A stretch of DNA of 6,829 nt from Candidatus Dormiibacterota bacterium (GTDB lineage Bacteria; Chloroflexota; Dormibacteria; Aeolococcales; Aeolococcaceae). The stretch is from positions 1 to 6,829 of the forward strand of contig JAFALX010000131.1 in NCBI GenBank assembly GCA_019234035.1, written 5' to 3'. Under the pieces are notes generated by a model. That model did no database searches. It was not told where the DNA came from and worked only from the letters and a program-made list of their open reading frames with translations. How positions within the stretch are numbered: position 1 is the stretch's first letter; each line of letters starts with the position of its first letter. Positions 4,704 through 6,829 of the stretch are shown piece after piece. The position numbers and the translations under genes are program-made.

Positions 4704-6829
4704 ATGTGTGGAATCACCGGGTTTTGGGGACGGCCTGATCGTCGCCTGCTGGAGGCGATGACGGAGTCGGTGCGGCATCGCGGACCCGACGACGTCGGCT
4801 ACTTCGAGGATGAGCACGCGTCCCTGGGGTTCCGCCGCCTCAGCATCATCGACATCGAGCACGGCCATCAGCCGATGGCGATGGACGATGGTGCGCTGCA
4901 GATCGTCTACAACGGCGAGGTCTACAACTTCCGCGAGCTGCGTCTCGATCTCGAGCGCGCCGGTCATGTGTTCCAGACGACGAGCGACACCGAGGTGGTG
5001 CTGCACGCATACGCACGCTGGGGTGTCGATTGCTTCCGCCGCTTCAACGGCATGTGGGCGCTGGCGATCCTGGATCGTCGCGGCGACGCGCCGCAGCTGG
5101 TGCTCGCACGCGATCACTTCGGCATCAAGCCGCTCTTCTACGCACGGCACGACGGTCGCGTCGTGTTCGGCTCGGAGATCAAGGCGCTGCTCCAGGACCC
5201 CACGTTCCCACGCGCGGTCGACGAGCAGCAGATGTACGAGTACCTGCGCCACGGCCTCTTCGACCACAACGACGCCACGTTCTTCCAGGGCGTGCGCCAG
5301 ATCCCTGCTGCCGCGTACGCCGTCATCGACGGCGGCGGCATCACCGAGACGAAGTACTGGACGCCGCGCATCTCCGAGGACGGTGATCCGTCGCCGCAGG
5401 CGTTTCGCGCCGTATTCGAGCGCGCGGTGCACCGCCGCCTCGTCGCCGACGTGCCGGTCGGCATCTGCCTGAGCGGTGGCCTCGATTCATCGTCCATCTG
5501 CACGGTGATGGCGCGGGAGCTGCGCGAGCACGTGCCGGACTCCGAGTCGATGGGTGACCGGCTCAAGACGTTCTCTGCATACTTCCCCGGCGACCCCATC
5601 GACGAGAGCGCGTACATCGAGACGGTGGTGCGCGCCACCGGCGCCGACAGCAGCGTGGTCGAGCCCACGGAGATCGACTTCATCCGTGAGATGGAACCGT
5701 GGGTGTGGCACATGGAGGAGCCGATGGTGTCGTCGGCGCCGTTTGCCATGTGGATGGTGATGCGGCTCGCGCGCAAGCAGGTGAAGGTGGTGCTCGATGG
5801 GCAGGCGGGCGACGAGCTGCTCGGCGGCTACGACCACTATCCGTACGTCTATCTGCGGCAGCTCCTTCGCGAGCGGCGGTACGCCAGGTTCGCCTCTGAG
5901 GCATGGCTGTCGCGCGACATCGTGTGGCCGCTGGCGAAGCGCCGCCTGTGGGACCGTCGCCATCACAACGACACGGCGGACATGCTGCGCCCGGAGTTCA
6001 TCGGGCGGCACGCACCGCCCGTGGATGACCGTGTGCAGGACGACCTGAAGCGGCGGCTGCTGCAGGACTTCGTGACGTACAGCCTCCCGCCGCTGCTGCG
6101 GTACGAGGATCGCGCGTCGATGGCGCACTCGCTCGAGGCACGGCTGCCCTTCCTCGACCAGGAGCTCGTGGAGCACATCCTGCGGCTGCCGTCGTCGGCG
6201 ATCATCAACCGGGGCTGGACGCGGGCGGTGGTGCGCCGCGCGCTGCACGGACTGCTTCCCATCGAGGTCGAGACGCGGCGCAAGAAGATCGGGTTCACCA
6301 CACCGGAGTTCCGCTGGTACCGGCGTCAGCGCGCGGCGATGCAGAGCCTGATGCGCTCGCCGGCATTCCGTGCACGCAAGTACTGGAGGGGCGACGAGAT
6401 CGCGCGCCGGTTTGCGATGGCGTGCCGCGGCGAGGTGGAGGAGTCGATGTTCTTCTGGCGCGCGGTGAACGCCGAGGTGTGGATGCGGCTCTACATCGAC
6501 AACGCGACGATGGCGCTCGACGAGCGCAGCCAGACGCACGGGTTCGTTGCGCGTGGCGACGACGCGGTCGCCGCGGCGCTGGACGGCGGTGAGGCGCTGG
6601 TCGCCGCAGGTCGCGCCAACTGGGCACGTCACGTCTTTCTCGAGCATCGCGACCAGGCGTGGGCGCGTGTCCCGCTGCGCTCCGAGCTGCTGAAGCCCGG
6701 CTCCGACATCGTCGCGGCGATCGCACGATCACTCGACTCGCTCGCCCGTGACGGCGTGACGGTTCGCGACGGCGACCTCGTGCTCGTCAGCGAGAAGGCG
6801 CTGGCCATCAGTCAGGGCCGCTCCTATCC
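4704..6829 (+). CDS. asnB: Glutamine-dependent asparagine synthetase fused to a CofE-like domain (3' end cut by window edge)
   Basis: The frame is open from ATG 4704 to the window end (708 codons, no stop). Residues 1-210 are a class II (Ntn) glutaminase domain: nucleophile Cys2 (MCGITGF), RHRGPDD (24-30), GFRRLSIID (42-50), YNGEVYNF (69-76), SDTE (94-97) and RDHFGIKPLFY (136-146). Residues about 230-599 are the ATP-dependent synthetase domain: PP-loop SGGLDSS (257-263), LDGQAGDELLGGY (364-376), RYEDRASMAHSLEARLPFLD (466-485) and RRKKIGF (525-531), where K528 fits the conserved catalytic lysine. All expected motifs are present, so hydrolysis of glutamine and ATP-driven amide formation are likely. 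The natural acceptor may be aspartate or, as in many paralogues, another carboxylate. After residue 599 the chain does not end: a 50-residue unrecognised linker leads into a CofE-like segment. ATG 4704 is fixed by the need for Cys2. No Shine-Dalgarno is visible. The gene lies 63 bases after a GT-C-like gene on the same strand. The symbol denotes family only. Confidence 0.93.
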   Translation, partial: MCGITGFWGRPDRRLLEAMTESVRHRGPDDVGYFEDEHASLGFRRLSIIDIEHGHQPMAMDDGALQIVYNGEVYNFRELRLDLERAGHVFQTTSDTEVVLHAYARWGVDCFRRFNGMWALAILDRRGDAPQLVLARDHFGIKPLFYARHDGRVVFGSEIKALLQDPTFPRAVDEQQMYEYLRHGLFDHNDATFFQGVRQIPAAAYAVIDGGGITETKYWTPRISEDGDPSPQAFRAVFERAVHRRLVADVPVGICLSGGLDSSSICTVMARELREHVPDSESMGDRLKTFSAYFPGDPIDESAYIETVVRATGADSSVVEPTEIDFIREMEPWVWHMEEPMVSSAPFAMWMVMRLARKQVKVVLDGQAGDELLGGYDHYPYVYLRQLLRERRYARFASEAWLSRDIVWPLAKRRLWDRRHHNDTADMLRPEFIGRHAPPVDDRVQDDLKRRLLQDFVTYSLPPLLRYEDRASMAHSLEARLPFLDQELVEHILRLPSSAIINRGWTRAVVRRALHGLLPIEVETRRKKIGFTTPEFRWYRRQRAAMQSLMRSPAFRARKYWRGDEIARRFAMACRGEVEESMFFWRAVNAEVWMRLYIDNATMALDERSQTHGFVARGDDAVAAALDGGEALVAAGRANWARHVFLEHRDQAWARVPLRSELLKPGSDIVAAIARSLDSLARDGVTVRDGDLVLVSEKALAISQGRSY
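6660..6829 (+). other. Start of a coenzyme F420-0:L-glutamate ligase (CofE/FbiB)-like domain within the asparagine synthetase ORF
   Basis: This segment is residues 653-708 of the same continuous frame. VPLRSELLKPGSDI (656-669) resembles the opening of CofE-family proteins, which have a proline, a short polar stretch, then KPGDDL. VRDGDLVLVSEKALAISQGR (687-706) resembles the next conserved block, DGDxxVVxxKxxSxxEGR. The spacing between the blocks, filled by an amphipathic helix (IVAAIARSLDSLARDG, 669-684), also fits. CofE uses GTP to add L-glutamate through a peptide bond to F420-0, and the FbiB N-terminal domain does the same. The metal- and GTP-binding residues further along the domain are beyond the window, so activity cannot be judged. 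Homologues exist outside F420 synthesis. Assignment rests on remembered family motifs, not an alignment. Confidence 0.68.

Noticed and set aside
3074..4738. A 554-codon plus-strand frame overlapping the membrane-protein gene
   Set aside because: Its translation is dominated by Arg, Ala, Gly and His with no membrane spans. The overlapping frame from 3162 gives clear transmembrane segments and conserved loop motifs.
3927..5432. A 501-codon open frame on the minus strand
   Set aside because: It lies opposite well-supported motifs of the GT-C-like and asparagine synthetase genes, has a composition rich in Arg, His, Glu and Val without any domain pattern, and crosses gene boundaries. Long antisense frames are expected in GC-rich DNA.
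6437..6449. GGAGGAG followed by an in-frame ATG (6447), which could allow separate translation of the C-terminal part
   Set aside because: It falls before the end of the synthetase domain, inside VEESMFFW, and would give a protein starting mid-domain. A purine-rich Glu-Glu coding stretch explains it better.
5487..6647. A 386-codon open frame on the minus strand
   Set aside because: It is antisense to the synthetase domain, where all catalytic motifs are read on the plus strand. It has no recognisable family features.

Overview
The window is GC-rich, protein-coding bacterial DNA that is tightly packed on both strands. Six genes can be supported, two of them running off the window edges. I see no rRNA, tRNA, CRISPR array or mobile element. 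High GC, frequent GTG starts, several starts without a Shine-Dalgarno sequence and a coenzyme F420 ligase-like domain suggest a high-GC Actinomycetota- or Chloroflexota-like soil bacterium. That placement is an inference with low confidence.

Left block (1-2267): a multi-pass membrane protein runs leftward off the edge. It is divergent from a TetR-family repressor gene. The 35-base AT-rich gap between them holds a good sigma70-type promoter for the membrane protein, whose predicted transcript starts at its GTG start codon. The repressor gene is followed after 10 bases by an FAD-dependent oxidoreductase of the DAO / sarcosine oxidase beta type, so the two are probably one transcription unit. 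The repressor probably acts on the shared divergent region.

Middle block (2242-3132): a DapA/N-acetylneuraminate lyase-family class I aldolase lies on the minus strand. It converges on the oxidoreductase, and their 3' ends overlap by 26 bases. An oxidase and a DapA-family enzyme side by side are compatible with amino- or imino-acid catabolism, but no substrate can be read from the sequence.

Right block (3162-6829): a polytopic membrane protein resembling GT-C-fold glycosyltransferases diverges from the aldolase across only 29 bases. After a 63-base gap comes a complete class-II glutamine-dependent asparagine synthetase (AsnB-like). Its reading frame does not stop after the synthetase domain. 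It continues into a segment resembling the start of coenzyme F420-0:L-glutamate ligase (CofE/FbiB) and is still open at the window end. This apparent AsnB-CofE fusion, next to a GT-C-like membrane protein, is the most unusual content. One working idea is amide modification of a carboxylated cell-surface glycan or cofactor.
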